Positions 1-7,181 are shown, counted from the first letter of the stretch. The stretch: DNA of 10,246 nt from an uncultured Lacticaseibacillus sp. (GCA_934339215.1 CAKRHU010000034.1:1-10246), one strand, 5' to 3'. Numbers and translations: made by a program. The notes: generated by a model from the sequence alone, not told the origin.

Positions 1-1378
1 CCGACACAATGTTCATCGCGAGTTCATGCCACCACAAGCCAGACCACAACGCCCCTTCTTGCGGCAAGACGCCCAGGCTCGCGCAAACAAAGGCAAACAA
101 GAAACCCCAAACCCCAACCGTGATCGCCAAGCCTTTATTTTTGATGAAAACAAATGGCGAGTCAAAGCGGTCTTCGTGCAAGCGCAAGGCGATGAAGCCT
201 AAGAACAGCCAGCAAGACTTATAAGGCGTCACGATCCCGTTTAAGTTCAACAACCAGTTGAAAATGGAGTTAATCGACGGCAATGTTCCTGACAGCAACA
301 ACAAGAACAAGCAAAGCAAAGCGGTCAAGGTATAGGCATGAATCGGCCGGCCGGTGCGATCGAGTTTGCGCATCCAACTTGGCATATAACGATCAGAGGC
401 ATCCCCGGACAATACGCGGCTGGACGCATCCAACAAAACACCGAGCTGGGACAACATGTATATGAAGGAAACAAATGAGTAAATGTGCAACATCAACTTG
501 CCGAGGCCTAAGCTTTCACCTAAACGTTCAAAGGCATAAAAGGCCCCATTCATTTTCAAATCGTTTGGCAAGTGATGCGCATTGAAGAACACCCCTAACG
601 CTAAGGAACCAAACACGGTCAAGAACACGGTGAGCACGATCAACAAATACATCGCTTTAGGAAATTCAGATTTGGGATTGCGCAACTTGGTGACATACGC
701 CGCTCCAATTTCTGCGCCTGACACGGCAAACACTAATAACCCTGTGGTGGCAAAGTAATGCGTATCAAATTTTGGAATAAAGGCTGACCAAGTGAATGGT
801 TGCGTGGCAATGTGCACGCCTTGCTTCAAGCCGACCACAGTCATAATGACAAACAACACCGTCATGATAAACATCGCGCCACCGGCTAACATGCCGAGAA
901 TTTCCAGCGACTTTTGCACCAAGTTTTGGAACAATAAGAATAAGCCGATCACGACAAAAGTGAAGATCCCGAACATCACATTGGTCATATACTTATCCAA
1001 GGAGTTATTGCCTAAAATCGTCCAAGACAACGAGACGATAACAGAGTTTGCGACATCGACAGTGTAAGGCATCAAGCTGGCCCAAAACATCCAACCCGTC
1101 CAATACCCAGCGCCTTCGCCCAGTGCATGCTTGGACCAACTCGCTAAACCACCGCCAGCTTCATTAAACGTCGAACCCATTTGCGCGGAGATCAACCCAT
1201 AAGGCAACACATAAGCCACAGCCATGAAGATCCATGAGAAAATCACGGATAAGCCTTGGTTTTGGAATGGATAAATCACGTCTTCAAAGCCGACGATGGT
1301 GGTGAACGTCAACAACGTCAACATCGGCCATTTCATATAAGATTTGGTATCTGGACTCAAATCTGGATCCATTTTCAT
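1..1378 (-). CDS. APC-superfamily amino acid permease, partial (C-terminus beyond left edge)
   Basis: Integral membrane amino acid transporter of the APC superfamily, resembling the YjeM and glutamate/GABA antiporter-like group. I translated it by eye from the reverse strand: the frame is open for about 459 codons from the ATG at 1378 to the window edge. The short polar N-terminus leads into helix 1 with the unwound segment TIVGFEDVIYPF (about residues 27-38). A second helix follows, then the family loop AQMGSTFNEAGGGLASW, and many further hydrophobic helices. The internal TTGLLVFAVSGAEIGAAYVTKLRNP segment matches the APC helix 6 to 7 region. Start: GGAGG at 1389-1393, 10 bases upstream of the first ATG; a second ATG two codons later is possible. 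It is separated from the neighbouring operon by a terminator and has its own promoter. The substrate cannot be read from sequence; GABA/glutamate exchange is only a guess. Confidence 0.85.
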   Translation of the reverse strand, partial: MKMDPDLSPDTKSYMKWPMLTLLTFTTIVGFEDVIYPFQNQGLSVIFSWIFMAVAYVLPYGLISAQMGSTFNEAGGGLASWSKHALGEGAGYWTGWMFWASLMPYTVDVANSVIVSLSWTILGNNSLDKYMTNVMFGIFTFVVIGLFLLFQNLVQKSLEILGMLAGGAMFIMTVLFVIMTVVGLKQGVHIATQPFTWSAFIPKFDTHYFATTGLLVFAVSGAEIGAAYVTKLRNPKSEFPKAMYLLIVLTVFLTVFGSLALGVFFNAHHLPNDLKMNGAFYAFERLGESLGLGKLMLHIYSFVSFIYMLSQLGVLLDASSRVLSGDASDRYMPSWMRKLDRTGRPIHAYTLTALLCLFLLLLSGTLPSINSIFNWLLNLNGIVTPYKSCWLFLGFIALRLHEDRFDSPFVFIKNKGLAITVGVWGFLFAFVCASLGVLPQEGALWSGLWWHELAMNIVS

Positions 1379-1418
1379 AAGAATAATTCCTCCCGAATAT
1401 GTACGAGTCAACATATTG

Positions 1419-1431
1419 AATTGACTCAATT
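1419..1431. promoter_or_regulatory. Palindrome AATTGA-C-TCAATT, candidate operator
   Basis: A perfect 13-base palindrome lies between the putative permease promoter and its ribosome binding site, roughly 20 bases downstream of the -10 box. The motif CAATTGAAT occurs twice nearby (1427-1435 and 1442-1450). The position fits repressor binding, but no regulator is recognised. Confidence 0.3.
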
Positions 1432-1450
1432 GAATTAATGCCAATTGAAT

Positions 1451-1479
1451 ATCTTACGCTTTCTGAAAATGGATGCCAA
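1451..1479 (-). promoter_or_regulatory. Candidate promoter of the amino acid permease
   Basis: On the minus strand TTGGCA (1479-1474) and TAAGAT (1456-1451) are separated by exactly 17 bases, a good sigma-A type spacing, about 70 bases before the permease start. This is a pattern match only. Confidence 0.5.
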
Positions 1480-1501
1480 GAAAAAATTAATATTTTCATC
1501 A

Positions 1502-1530
1502 CAAAAATAGCCGCAACGGTGAGGTTGCGA
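1502..1530 (-). terminator. Intrinsic terminator after the dut-radA-yacL operon remnant
   Basis: The arms CGCAAC (1512-1517) and GTTGCG (1524-1529) form a 6-base-pair stem with a 6-base loop. On the minus strand the stem is followed by CTATTTTTGT, a U-rich tract. It lies 34 bases after the TAA of the truncated oxidoreductase, so it probably ends transcripts from yacL and the remnant. Confidence 0.6.
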
Positions 1531-1563
1531 CTTAATCATGACACATTCACTTGCGCTATATTG

Positions 1564-1932
1564 TTAGGCTTGCGCACCAATTTTTTCAGCTTGAGTCAGC
1601 CACTGTTGCCGCTTGGCGTCTGAGCTTTTCTTCACCATGTTGCAACTGAGCCACTTGACCTGCTTCAAACCCATTTTCCGAAACGTCCCACGGATCAAAG
1701 CCCGTTGAATCGCGTCGCCGAATACCCAACGATACAAAGCTTTAGGCGTGTTCATCGTGGTCATGATAATCGTGGACTTGAGGTTGGTGAGCAAGGACGT
1801 CATCCCGGTGCCGCCTTTGGTGTAATCAAAGGTTTCGCCTAGAAACACGACTTCATCGATGAACCCTTTCATCATCGCTGGCATCAGTTCCCACCAAATT
1901 GGGAAAACTAAATCAAATCGAGTCTCTACCGA
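1564..1932 (-). pseudogene. 5'-truncated flavodoxin-like NAD(P)H oxidoreductase (quinone reductase/KefF-type family)
   Basis: Remnant of a cytoplasmic FMN-dependent NAD(P)H oxidoreductase of the flavodoxin-like fold (NQO1/MdaB/KefF type). Reading upstream of the ATG at 1884 without interruption gives RFDLVFPIWWELMPAMMKGFIDEVVF, the classical family segment in which a PxWW motif precedes a Pa-hhKGFhD motif. This proves that the ancestral reading frame extended further 5' than any start codon here. The N-terminal part, about 60-70 residues with the phosphate-binding loop, is missing: the frame runs straight back into the TGA of yacL (1935-1933). The C-terminal half appears intact to the TAA at 1564-1566. 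There is no convincing ribosome binding site, only a GGTGGGA that is itself coding in origin. It is probably non-functional. A short expressed protein from 1884 (106 residues) cannot be excluded but would lack the flavin site. Confidence 0.8.
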
Positions 1933-3108
1933 TCAACGACGCTTAGGTGCTGATTTACTACTATTCCCAGCTTTAGCAGCCGTTTTCTTTTCCTGCCCAT
2001 CTTTCAGCGATTTCTGCTGATGGGCAGGCTTGGCAAAGACCATGCGGCCTGCTGCAGTTTGAATCGCCGAGGTGACGATCACGGCTAATGGTTGATTGAT
2101 GTAGAATTGCCCATCTTCAACCACCACCATGGTGCCATCTTCAAGATAAGCGACCCCTTGTTGGCGTTCAGTCCCGGCTTTGATCACTTTGACGGTCATG
2201 CCTTCGCCTGGTAAGACTTCAGGCTTCAAAGCATTGGCTAAGGCGTTGATATTCAATACCGGCACATTTTGGAATTGGGCCACTTTGTTTAAATTGTAGT
2301 CGTTGGTCATCACGATGCCGTCGAGCATTTTGGCTAACTTCAACAACTTGGAGTCCACTTCAGTCATATCTTCAAAGTCCCCGTCATACATTTCCACATG
2401 TAAGTCAGGATCTTCTTTCATATGATTTAATATGTCCAACCCACGCCGGCCGCGGCCACGCTTTAAGGCATCGGCAGAATCTGAGATCAACTGCAGCTCG
2501 TGCACCACAAAAGTTGGTACCAACAGCGTCCCTTCGATAAAGCCGGTTTTGGCGATTGCCTCCACGCGGCCGTCGATGATCACAGACGTATCCAACAACT
2601 TGTACTTGCGGAAGTTGTCGCCTGCGCGGCGTTCCAAAATATCGCCTGATTCGGTTGTATCTTTAGGTTGTTGTTTGCGAATGCTCAACAACTTGCGCCA
2701 TTCATCGCGGCGCGTAGTCCCCGTGCGAAAGCCCATATACCCTAAGAACAACATTAAAATAATCGGAATCAAGGCCCCAAATGGATTGGGTAAATTATAA
2801 AAGGGGATCGAAATAATGGCGGCTAACACCAATCCGATAATGGTCCCTAGACTTCCGAACAACAGATAACTTGGGGATTGTTTTCCCAAGAAAGTTTCGA
2901 CTTTTTTTAACTCGCGGATGATGAAACCAGCGGATAATTCCGCTAAGATCAAAAAGATCAACAGTCCCAACAGCGCATCGACCAAGGCATTGTTGAGCCA
3001 GGTTGAATTTTCAAGATTCAACAATTCCCACAATGCCGGGAGCAATCCTAAGCCTAAGCCGATCCCGACTAGGCCAAACACTATGGCGATCACGCGTTTT
3101 TTCATCAT
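1933..3108 (-). CDS. yacL: Membrane-anchored PIN-TRAM domain protein (YacL family)
   Basis: Membrane protein with a cytoplasmic PIN nuclease-like domain, a homologue of Bacillus subtilis YacL; the exact role is unsettled. The 391 residues start with four hydrophobic helices (about 5-25, 43-65, 80-102, 110-127). The PIN domain (about 168-290) follows, with the acidic residues D173 in LLDTSVIIDG, E204 in VVHELQ, D252 and D270 in VMTNDYNLN, so the metal site looks complete. A TRAM-like beta domain (about 297-350) and a basic, low-complexity tail (363-391) end the protein. AAGGAGG at 3114-3120 lies 5 bases before the first ATG (3108) and 8 before the second (3105); either could start. Only 30 bases separate it from radA, so they are co-transcribed. 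It is usually followed by gltX in related bacteria; here an oxidoreductase fragment follows instead. Confidence 0.92.
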   Translation of the reverse strand: MMKKRVIAIVFGLVGIGLGLGLLPALWELLNLENSTWLNNALVDALLGLLIFLILAELSAGFIIRELKKVETFLGKQSPSYLLFGSLGTIIGLVLAAIISIPFYNLPNPFGALIPIILMLFLGYMGFRTGTTRRDEWRKLLSIRKQQPKDTTESGDILERRAGDNFRKYKLLDTSVIIDGRVEAIAKTGFIEGTLLVPTFVVHELQLISDSADALKRGRGRRGLDILNHMKEDPDLHVEMYDGDFEDMTEVDSKLLKLAKMLDGIVMTNDYNLNKVAQFQNVPVLNINALANALKPEVLPGEGMTVKVIKAGTERQQGVAYLEDGTMVVVEDGQFYINQPLAVIVTSAIQTAAGRMVFAKPAHQQKSLKDGQEKKTAAKAGNSSKSAPKRR

Positions 3109-3113
3109 GCAAG

Positions 3114-3120
3114 CCTCCTT
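3114..3120 (-). promoter_or_regulatory. Ribosome binding site of yacL
   Basis: On the minus strand AAGGAGG precedes two consecutive ATG codons. The spacing of 8 bases favours the second ATG at 3105, giving a protein one residue shorter than the longest reading. Confidence 0.7.
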
Positions 3121-3138
3121 TCAAATTTGTTGTCGCTA

Positions 3139-4515
3139 TCACGCAAAAACTCGTTGTAATGCCTCTGCAATGCTTGTGACACCGATTACCTCAATCTTAT
3201 CACGAGACGTCCATCCTTGCAGGTTATTCTTTGGCACAAAAATGCGTTTAAACCCAAGTTTCGCCGCTTCTTTGATGCGATCTTCGATATGGTTCACCCG
3301 CCGCACTTCCCCAGTCAAACCAATTTCGCCGACGAAACAATCGGTCGGCGAAATCTCCTTGTCTCGATAAGAGCTAGCTAAGGCCATCGCCACGGCTAAA
3401 TCAATCGCCGGTTCATCCAAACGCACGCCACCAGTGGCTTTCAAATAAGCATCTTGGTTTTGCAACATTAAGTTGGCGCGCTTTTCGAGCACCGCGATGA
3501 TCAACGAGACTTTATTGTGATCGATGCCCGAACTGGTGCGCTTGGCATTGCCGTATTGCGTCGGCGTCATCAAGGCTTGAATTTCCACGAGAATCGGCCG
3601 CGTGCCTTCCATCGACACCACTACTGCTGAGCCAGTCGCACCAGCAAGTCGTTCATCCAAGAACAATTCACTGGGGTTGGCCACTTCTTTCAACCCGGAT
3701 TCATGCATTTCAAAAATACCGATTTCGTTAGTAGAGCCAAACCGGTTTTTTACCGAGCGCAACATGCGATACGTATGATGCATATCGCCTTCGAAATACA
3801 GCACCGTATCCACCATGTGTTCCAAAATCTTCGGCCCAGCGATGGCGCCTTCTTTGGTCACATGGCCGACGATAAAAATGGTAATGGTGTTGGATTTGGC
3901 AATGCGCATGAGTTCTGCCGTGACTTCGCGAATTTGCGCCACAGACCCGACGGCGGAGCTCATTTCTGGCACATTCATGGTTTGCACGGAGTCGATCACC
4001 ACATAATCTGGATGCATATCATCGATGGCTTGGGTGATGCTTGGCATATCAGTTTCTGGGTATAAATACATCCCGGACTTGCCCACGCCCAGGCGGCCGG
4101 CGCGCATTTTGATTTGGCTGGCAGATTCTTCACCGGAGACATATAAGACTTTGCTGCCTTCATGCGCTAAAGTCCCTGACACTTGCAGCAATAGCGTGGA
4201 CTTCCCAATCCCAGGATCGCCGCCGATCAAAATCAAACTCCCAGGCACGATCCCGCCGCCGAGCACGCGGTTGAGTTCACCAAGGCCTGAGCCAATGCGG
4301 GTTTCTTTTTGAATTTCAACTTGATCCAAGCGTTGTGGGCGGATCTGGTGACCATCGCTGGTGTGCCGCGGCGCTGCTTGCTTTGCGGCAGCTGGGGCGG
4401 CGACGACTTCTTCTTCAATGGTGTTCCATGCACCGCAATTGGGACAGCGCCCTAAATAAGACGCAAAGCTGCGTCCACAATTACTACAAACGTAACGCGT
4501 GGTGGTTTTTGCCAT
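3139..4515 (-). CDS. radA: DNA repair protein RadA (Sms), branch-migration ATPase
   Basis: Cytoplasmic RecA-like ATPase that assists homologous recombination by processing branched intermediates. The 458-residue product has the full family layout, numbered from [11 protein letters not shown] four-cysteine zinc finger (C10, C13, C24, C27) comes first. Walker [11 protein letters not shown] follows at about 98-107, then Walker B YVVIDS near 161-166. The RadA signature KNRFG is at 256-260. The C-terminal Lon-like domain carries EPAIDLAVA where Lon has its catalytic serine, so it is not expected to be a protease, as is usual for RadA. Start: the frame can be read back to a GTG at 4524, but that codon lies inside the ribosome binding site, so ATG at 4515 is chosen. 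It is the second gene of dut-radA-yacL, 61 bases after dut. Confidence 0.97.
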   Translation of the reverse strand: MAKTTTRYVCSNCGRSFASYLGRCPNCGAWNTIEEEVVAAPAAAKQAAPRHTSDGHQIRPQRLDQVEIQKETRIGSGLGELNRVLGGGIVPGSLILIGGDPGIGKSTLLLQVSGTLAHEGSKVLYVSGEESASQIKMRAGRLGVGKSGMYLYPETDMPSITQAIDDMHPDYVVIDSVQTMNVPEMSSAVGSVAQIREVTAELMRIAKSNTITIFIVGHVTKEGAIAGPKILEHMVDTVLYFEGDMHHTYRMLRSVKNRFGSTNEIGIFEMHESGLKEVANPSELFLDERLAGATGSAVVVSMEGTRPILVEIQALMTPTQYGNAKRTSSGIDHNKVSLIIAVLEKRANLMLQNQDAYLKATGGVRLDEPAIDLAVAMALASSYRDKEISPTDCFVGEIGLTGEVRRVNHIEDRIKEAAKLGFKRIFVPKNNLQGWTSRDKIEVIGVTSIAEALQRVFA

Positions 4516-4520
4516 TGCGC

Positions 4521-4529
4521 TCACCTCCT
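4521..4529 (-). promoter_or_regulatory. Ribosome binding site of radA, decides the start
   Basis: On the minus strand AGGAGGTGA ends 5 bases before the ATG at 4515. It overlaps the alternative in-frame GTG at 4524, which rules that codon out as a likely start. Confidence 0.85.
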
Positions 4530-4576
4530 ATTAATAGATTACGCAAACAAGCCGTAAACCGTTTTTGACAAAATGA

Positions 4577-5119
4577 TTACTTCACGCCTGTTGAGCCAAA
4601 GCCTGCAGTGCGTTGCACCTGATTGCCGAGATCCCCATCCGCCAACAAATATGGCATAAAGATTCCTTGGCCGATGCGTTCGCCTTTGGCAATGACGACG
4701 TCGCGTGGTGAGCAGTTGACCATTTGAATAAAGATTTCGCCTTCGTTAGCCGGGTTGTTATAGTAGTCTGCATCGATCACGCCGATACCATTGGGGATCA
4801 CTAACCCGCGCTTCAACGGATTGGATGAGCGATTGGCTAAAATCAACACTTCATTGGGTTGCATGTAAGCTTTAATCCCTGTTGGCACCAGCAGTGGTTT
4901 TAAAATACTGGATGCGCGCTGCATATCATCAGGCGTCAGTGGGTGTTCGTTTTTGATCAAGCGGAACAAGCGAATAAAGTCATAGCGCCAAATGGACTTC
5001 AACACGAAATCTTCCCGGGCAAAAAAGTCATAGCCGGCGGCATTGGCGGTTTGGCGTTCTGGGAGTTTTAACCCCTGGTCCTGATACGCTGAAACAATTT
5101 CAAATCCTCGTTGCGACAT
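4577..5119 (-). CDS. dut: Trimeric dUTP diphosphatase (dUTPase)
   Basis: Hydrolyses dUTP to dUMP and pyrophosphate, keeping uracil out of DNA and feeding dTMP synthesis. All five motifs of the trimeric family are visible in the 180-residue product. Motif 1 is AAGYDFFA (27-34) and motif 2 is RSSNPLKRG (97-105). Motif 3 is GVIDADYYNN (113-122) with the expected catalytic D116. Motif 4 is GERIGQGIF (146-154) and motif 5 is RTAGFGSTG (170-178), the C-terminal lid. Between motifs 1 and 2 about 35-40 extra residues (roughly 37-75, charged and probably helical) make it longer than the usual 140-150 residue enzyme. Start: GGAGG at 5125-5129 precedes ATG 5119; the upstream in-frame TTG at 5131 overlaps this site and is rejected. 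It is the first gene of the operon with radA and yacL, divergent from the GNAT gene. Confidence 0.93.
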   Translation of the reverse strand: MSQRGFEIVSAYQDQGLKLPERQTANAAGYDFFAREDFVLKSIWRYDFIRLFRLIKNEHPLTPDDMQRASSILKPLLVPTGIKAYMQPNEVLILANRSSNPLKRGLVIPNGIGVIDADYYNNPANEGEIFIQMVNCSPRDVVIAKGERIGQGIFMPYLLADGDLGNQVQRTAGFGSTGVK

Positions 5120-5124
5120 AACAT

Positions 5125-5129
5125 CCTCC
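5125..5129 (-). promoter_or_regulatory. Ribosome binding site of dut, decides the start
   Basis: On the minus strand GGAGG lies 5 bases before ATG 5119. The in-frame TTG whose first base is 5131 shares bases with it, so the shorter protein beginning MSQRGFE is preferred. Confidence 0.8.
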
Positions 5130-5150
5130 AAAATAATTTCTACTATACGT

Positions 5151-5159
5151 ATCTTACCA
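5151..5159 (-). promoter_or_regulatory. Candidate extended -10 promoter of dut-radA-yacL
   Basis: On the minus strand TGG directly precedes TAAGAT, an extended -10 form, about 32 bases before the dut start. The -35 region is poor (CTGAAT with 16-base spacing). The site lies in the 100-base divergent region shared with the GNAT gene. Confidence 0.35.
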
Positions 5160-5168
5160 CGCCGTCAG

Positions 5169-5197
5169 TTGAATTCAGCGGCGCAAGGCTTTAAAAT
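5169..5197 (+). promoter_or_regulatory. Candidate promoter of the GNAT gene
   Basis: TTGAAT (5169-5174) and TAAAAT (5192-5197) are 17 bases apart, 22 bases before the chosen start. It faces away from the dut promoter, giving a compact divergent control region. Confidence 0.5.
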
Positions 5198-5219
5198 TAA
5201 AGTAAATCGGAGGTGCATG

Positions 5220-5504
5220 ATGGAATTTCAATATGAACCAAATCGCATTTTCAACGAACAAAATGGCAAATTACTGGCAGAGGTCACTTTTCCTGACATC
5301 GATGACCAAGCTTATGTCATCGATAAAACCTATGTCGACGATTCTTTGCGCGGCCAAGGCGTGGCTGGGCAATTGATCAAAGCCGTGGTGGAACAGGCAC
5401 GCTCAGAAGGCAAAACCTTGGAGCCTTTGTGCACGTATGCGCGCCATGCGTTTGACACGCATCCAGAATACGCTGACGTTTTGCGCCCCACACCTGAGGC
5501 TTAA
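5220..5504 (+). CDS. Small GNAT-fold N-acetyltransferase (YjdJ/COG2388 type)
   Basis: A 94-residue single-domain protein of the minimal GNAT family typified by YjdJ. Members keep the acetyl-CoA binding core but their natural substrates are mostly unknown. Visible features are the N-terminal strand region MEFQYEPNRIF, the acetyl-CoA loop RGQGVAGQL (44-52), and the family C-terminal signature with C71, Y73 and HPEY (81-84). Length is typical and no truncation is seen. Start: two adjacent ATGs at 5217 and 5220; GGAGG at 5209-5213 gives 3 and 6 bases of spacing respectively, so 5220 is preferred. It lies divergent to dut and 53 bases upstream of pepC, whose promoter overlaps its stop codon. No terminator lies between the two genes, so some read-through into pepC is possible. 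Confidence 0.88.
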   Translation: MEFQYEPNRIFNEQNGKLLAEVTFPDIDDQAYVIDKTYVDDSLRGQGVAGQLIKAVVEQARSEGKTLEPLCTYARHAFDTHPEYADVLRPTPEA

Positions 5505-5506
5505 TG

Positions 5507-5515
5507 TGGTAAAAT
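5507..5515 (+). promoter_or_regulatory. Extended -10 promoter of pepC
   Basis: TGG followed by TAAAAT forms an extended -10 element beginning just after the TAA stop (5502-5504) of the GNAT gene and about 43 bases before the pepC ATG. No good -35 hexamer is present. Confidence 0.5.
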
Positions 5516-5545
5516 AGTCTCATTGTTTTAATATTTTTCTCATTG

Positions 5546-5551
5546 AGGAGG
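5546..5551 (+). promoter_or_regulatory. Ribosome binding site of pepC, decides the start
   Basis: AGGAGG lies 6 bases before ATG 5558. An in-frame upstream TTG at 5543 adjoins this site and would add MRRHF, so it is rejected as start. Confidence 0.85.
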
Positions 5552-5557
5552 CATTTC

Positions 5558-6898
5558 ATGTCAACTGCAATTACTGCTGCAGATCTTGCATCATATCAAA
5601 AAGCGCTCGACGCCACACCAGGTTCTAAGGCTTTACAAAAAGCCGTGATGAACAACGGCGTGTTAAAGTCCGCTGAATCAATCGAATCCCAAACCAAAAT
5701 GGACCAAACCTTCTCCATTGATTTGTCCACTGGCGCCGTTGCCAACCAAAAACAATCTGGCCGCTGCTGGATGTTTGCCGCATTGAACACCATGCGCCAT
5801 GGCATTCAAGCACAATTTAAGATCAAGGATTTTGAACTTTCCCAAAACTTCACGTTCTTCTGGGACAAATTCGAAAAGTCCAACTACTTCTACGAAAACG
5901 TCTTAGCCACTGCTGACCAACCGTTAGATTCTCGCAAAGTGGCATTCTTGATGACGACGCCACAACAAGATGGTGGCCAATGGGACATGTTGACGGCGTT
6001 GATCGACAAATATGGGATCGTGCCAAAGTCTGCGATGCCTGAAACCTTCTCTTCCAGCGCTTCACGTGAACTCAACTCAACGTTGAACTTGAAGTTACGC
6101 CATGACGCCGTGGCTTTACGCAAGTTAGTGGCCGACAAAGCTTCTGACCAAGATATTGCCGACGCCAAGTCTAAGATGTTGTCTGAAGTTTATCGCATTT
6201 TGGCTTACACGTTAGGCAACCCACCAACAGAATTCGACTTTGAATATCGCGACGATGACAAAGCTTATCACATCGACCGCAACTTGACACCAAAGACGTT
6301 CTACGACAAGTACATCGGCTGGAACTTGGATCAATATCAATCCATCATCAATTCCCCAACTGCCGACAAGCCTTACAACCACTTATACACGGTGGAAATG
6401 TTAGGCAACGTTATCGGCGGCCGTGAAGTGCGTCACTTGAACCTGGAAATCAACGATTTTAAAGCGTTGGCGATCAAGCAGCTTGAAGCAGGCGAATCCG
6501 TATGGTTTGGTTCTGATGTCGGTCAATCTTCCGATCGTAAAATCGGGATTTTGGACACGGCGATTTACGATGAAGACACCTTGTTTGACACTGACTTCAC
6601 CATGTCCAAAGCAGAACGCTTGGACTACGGCGAATCCTTGATGACTCACGCCATGGTTTTGACTGGTGTGGATATCGTTGACGGCAAGCCAACCAAGTGG
6701 AAGGTCGAAAACTCATGGGGCGATAAGGTCGGCGAAAAAGGTTACTTCGTCGCTTCTGATGCTTGGTTTGATGAATTTGTTTACCAAATCGTCATCAACA
6801 AGTCCTTCTTGTCCACTGAATTAAACGACACGATCAAAAAAGAATACGACCAACCAACTGTTTTGGCCCCTTGGGATCCAATGGGTGCGTTGGCTTAA
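5558..6898 (+). CDS. pepC: Aminopeptidase C (cysteine aminopeptidase, bleomycin hydrolase family C1B)
   Basis: Cytoplasmic papain-fold aminopeptidase that removes N-terminal amino acids from peptides, part of the lactic acid bacterial casein/peptide utilisation system. It is expected to be hexameric, as known for the family. The 446-residue product carries the full active site: Q64 and catalytic C70 in NQKQSGRCWMFAALN, H364 in LMTHAMVLTG, and N385 in KVENSWG. The C-terminus PWDPMGALA resembles the family's conserved tail, which enters the active-site cleft and imposes aminopeptidase specificity. Length is family-typical and no signal peptide is present. Codon use is more biased than in its neighbours (frequent TTC, AAC, CCA), consistent with high expression. 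It has its own promoter and a strong terminator, so it is probably monocistronic. Confidence 0.97.
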   Translation: MSTAITAADLASYQKALDATPGSKALQKAVMNNGVLKSAESIESQTKMDQTFSIDLSTGAVANQKQSGRCWMFAALNTMRHGIQAQFKIKDFELSQNFTFFWDKFEKSNYFYENVLATADQPLDSRKVAFLMTTPQQDGGQWDMLTALIDKYGIVPKSAMPETFSSSASRELNSTLNLKLRHDAVALRKLVADKASDQDIADAKSKMLSEVYRILAYTLGNPPTEFDFEYRDDDKAYHIDRNLTPKTFYDKYIGWNLDQYQSIINSPTADKPYNHLYTVEMLGNVIGGREVRHLNLEINDFKALAIKQLEAGESVWFGSDVGQSSDRKIGILDTAIYDEDTLFDTDFTMSKAERLDYGESLMTHAMVLTGVDIVDGKPTKWKVENSWGDKVGEKGYFVASDAWFDEFVYQIVINKSFLSTELNDTIKKEYDQPTVLAPWDPMGALA

Positions 6899-6907
6899 TC
6901 CTTTGGA

Positions 6908-6941
6908 AAATAAACATCGCCGTGGCGGTGTTTATTTTTTT
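6908..6941 (+). terminator. Strong intrinsic terminator of pepC (possibly bidirectional)
   Basis: The arms 6908-6921 and 6924-6937 are complementary over 14 positions with one T-G wobble. Allowing a 4-base loop, a 13-pair stem forms, followed by an uninterrupted T run to 6941. The A-rich left foot also provides a short U tract on the minus strand. It begins 9 bases after the pepC stop. Confidence 0.92.
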
Positions 6942-6982
6942 GCAATCGATGTCCGGCAGCGACTGTGATCTCACTACGTTCC

Positions 6983-7174
6983 AGTGATTTGAAATTGGGA
7001 CTCCAGCTGGCTCGTCGCTGCATAGAGAGGGTCCTCGGCCGAGCTAACTTTTAATATTCGCGAAACTCATATTAAAAGTGGATCTCGACCTGCGGAACGC
7101 AGTAGGCGGTAAACCGCCAACTGCGTTCTCACTATGCAGCGACGAGCCAGCTTCCGTCCCAGTTTCAAATCACT
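6983..7174. repeat. 192-base structured inverted repeat, three-way-junction fold
   Basis: The outer arms 6983-7025 and 7132-7174 are complementary at 39 of 43 positions without gaps; one of the four differences is a T-G wobble and three are clustered at 7002-7004. Inside are two independent hairpins. One has perfect 11-base arms ACTTTTAATAT (7047-7057) and ATATTAAAAGT (7069-7079), with a weaker basal extension (GGCCGAG at 7037-7043 against CTCGACC at 7084-7090). The other is 7095-7110 against 7113-7128, 15 of 16 positions complementary. The whole folds as a long stem with two arms. No reading frame and no clear target duplication are seen. It could be a non-autonomous mobile repeat (MITE/REP/BOX-like), a structured RNA, or both; I do not recognise the family. 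Confidence 0.85.
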
Positions 7175-7181
7175 TCCACTT

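Noticed and set aside
1564..1884. Intact 106-residue oxidoreductase starting at ATG 1884
   Set aside because: Family sequence continues upstream of this ATG until the yacL stop codon, and the cofactor-binding N-terminal half is absent, so it is a truncated remnant.
2432..2800. 122-codon plus-strand reading frame within yacL
   Set aside because: It is antisense to the well-supported PIN-TRAM gene and shows no ribosome binding site or family resemblance.
3703..4065. 120-codon plus-strand reading frame within radA
   Set aside because: It is a histidine-rich shadow of radA on the opposite strand with no independent evidence.
4516..4524. RadA start at GTG 4524 (adds three residues)
   Set aside because: The codon lies within the AGGAGGTGA ribosome binding site; ATG 4515 has proper spacing and gives the family N-terminus MAK.
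4516..4576. Internal promoter between dut and radA
   Set aside because: Only weak -35/-10 resemblances (TTTACG and TATTAA with 16-base spacing) were found, so it is not reported as a feature.
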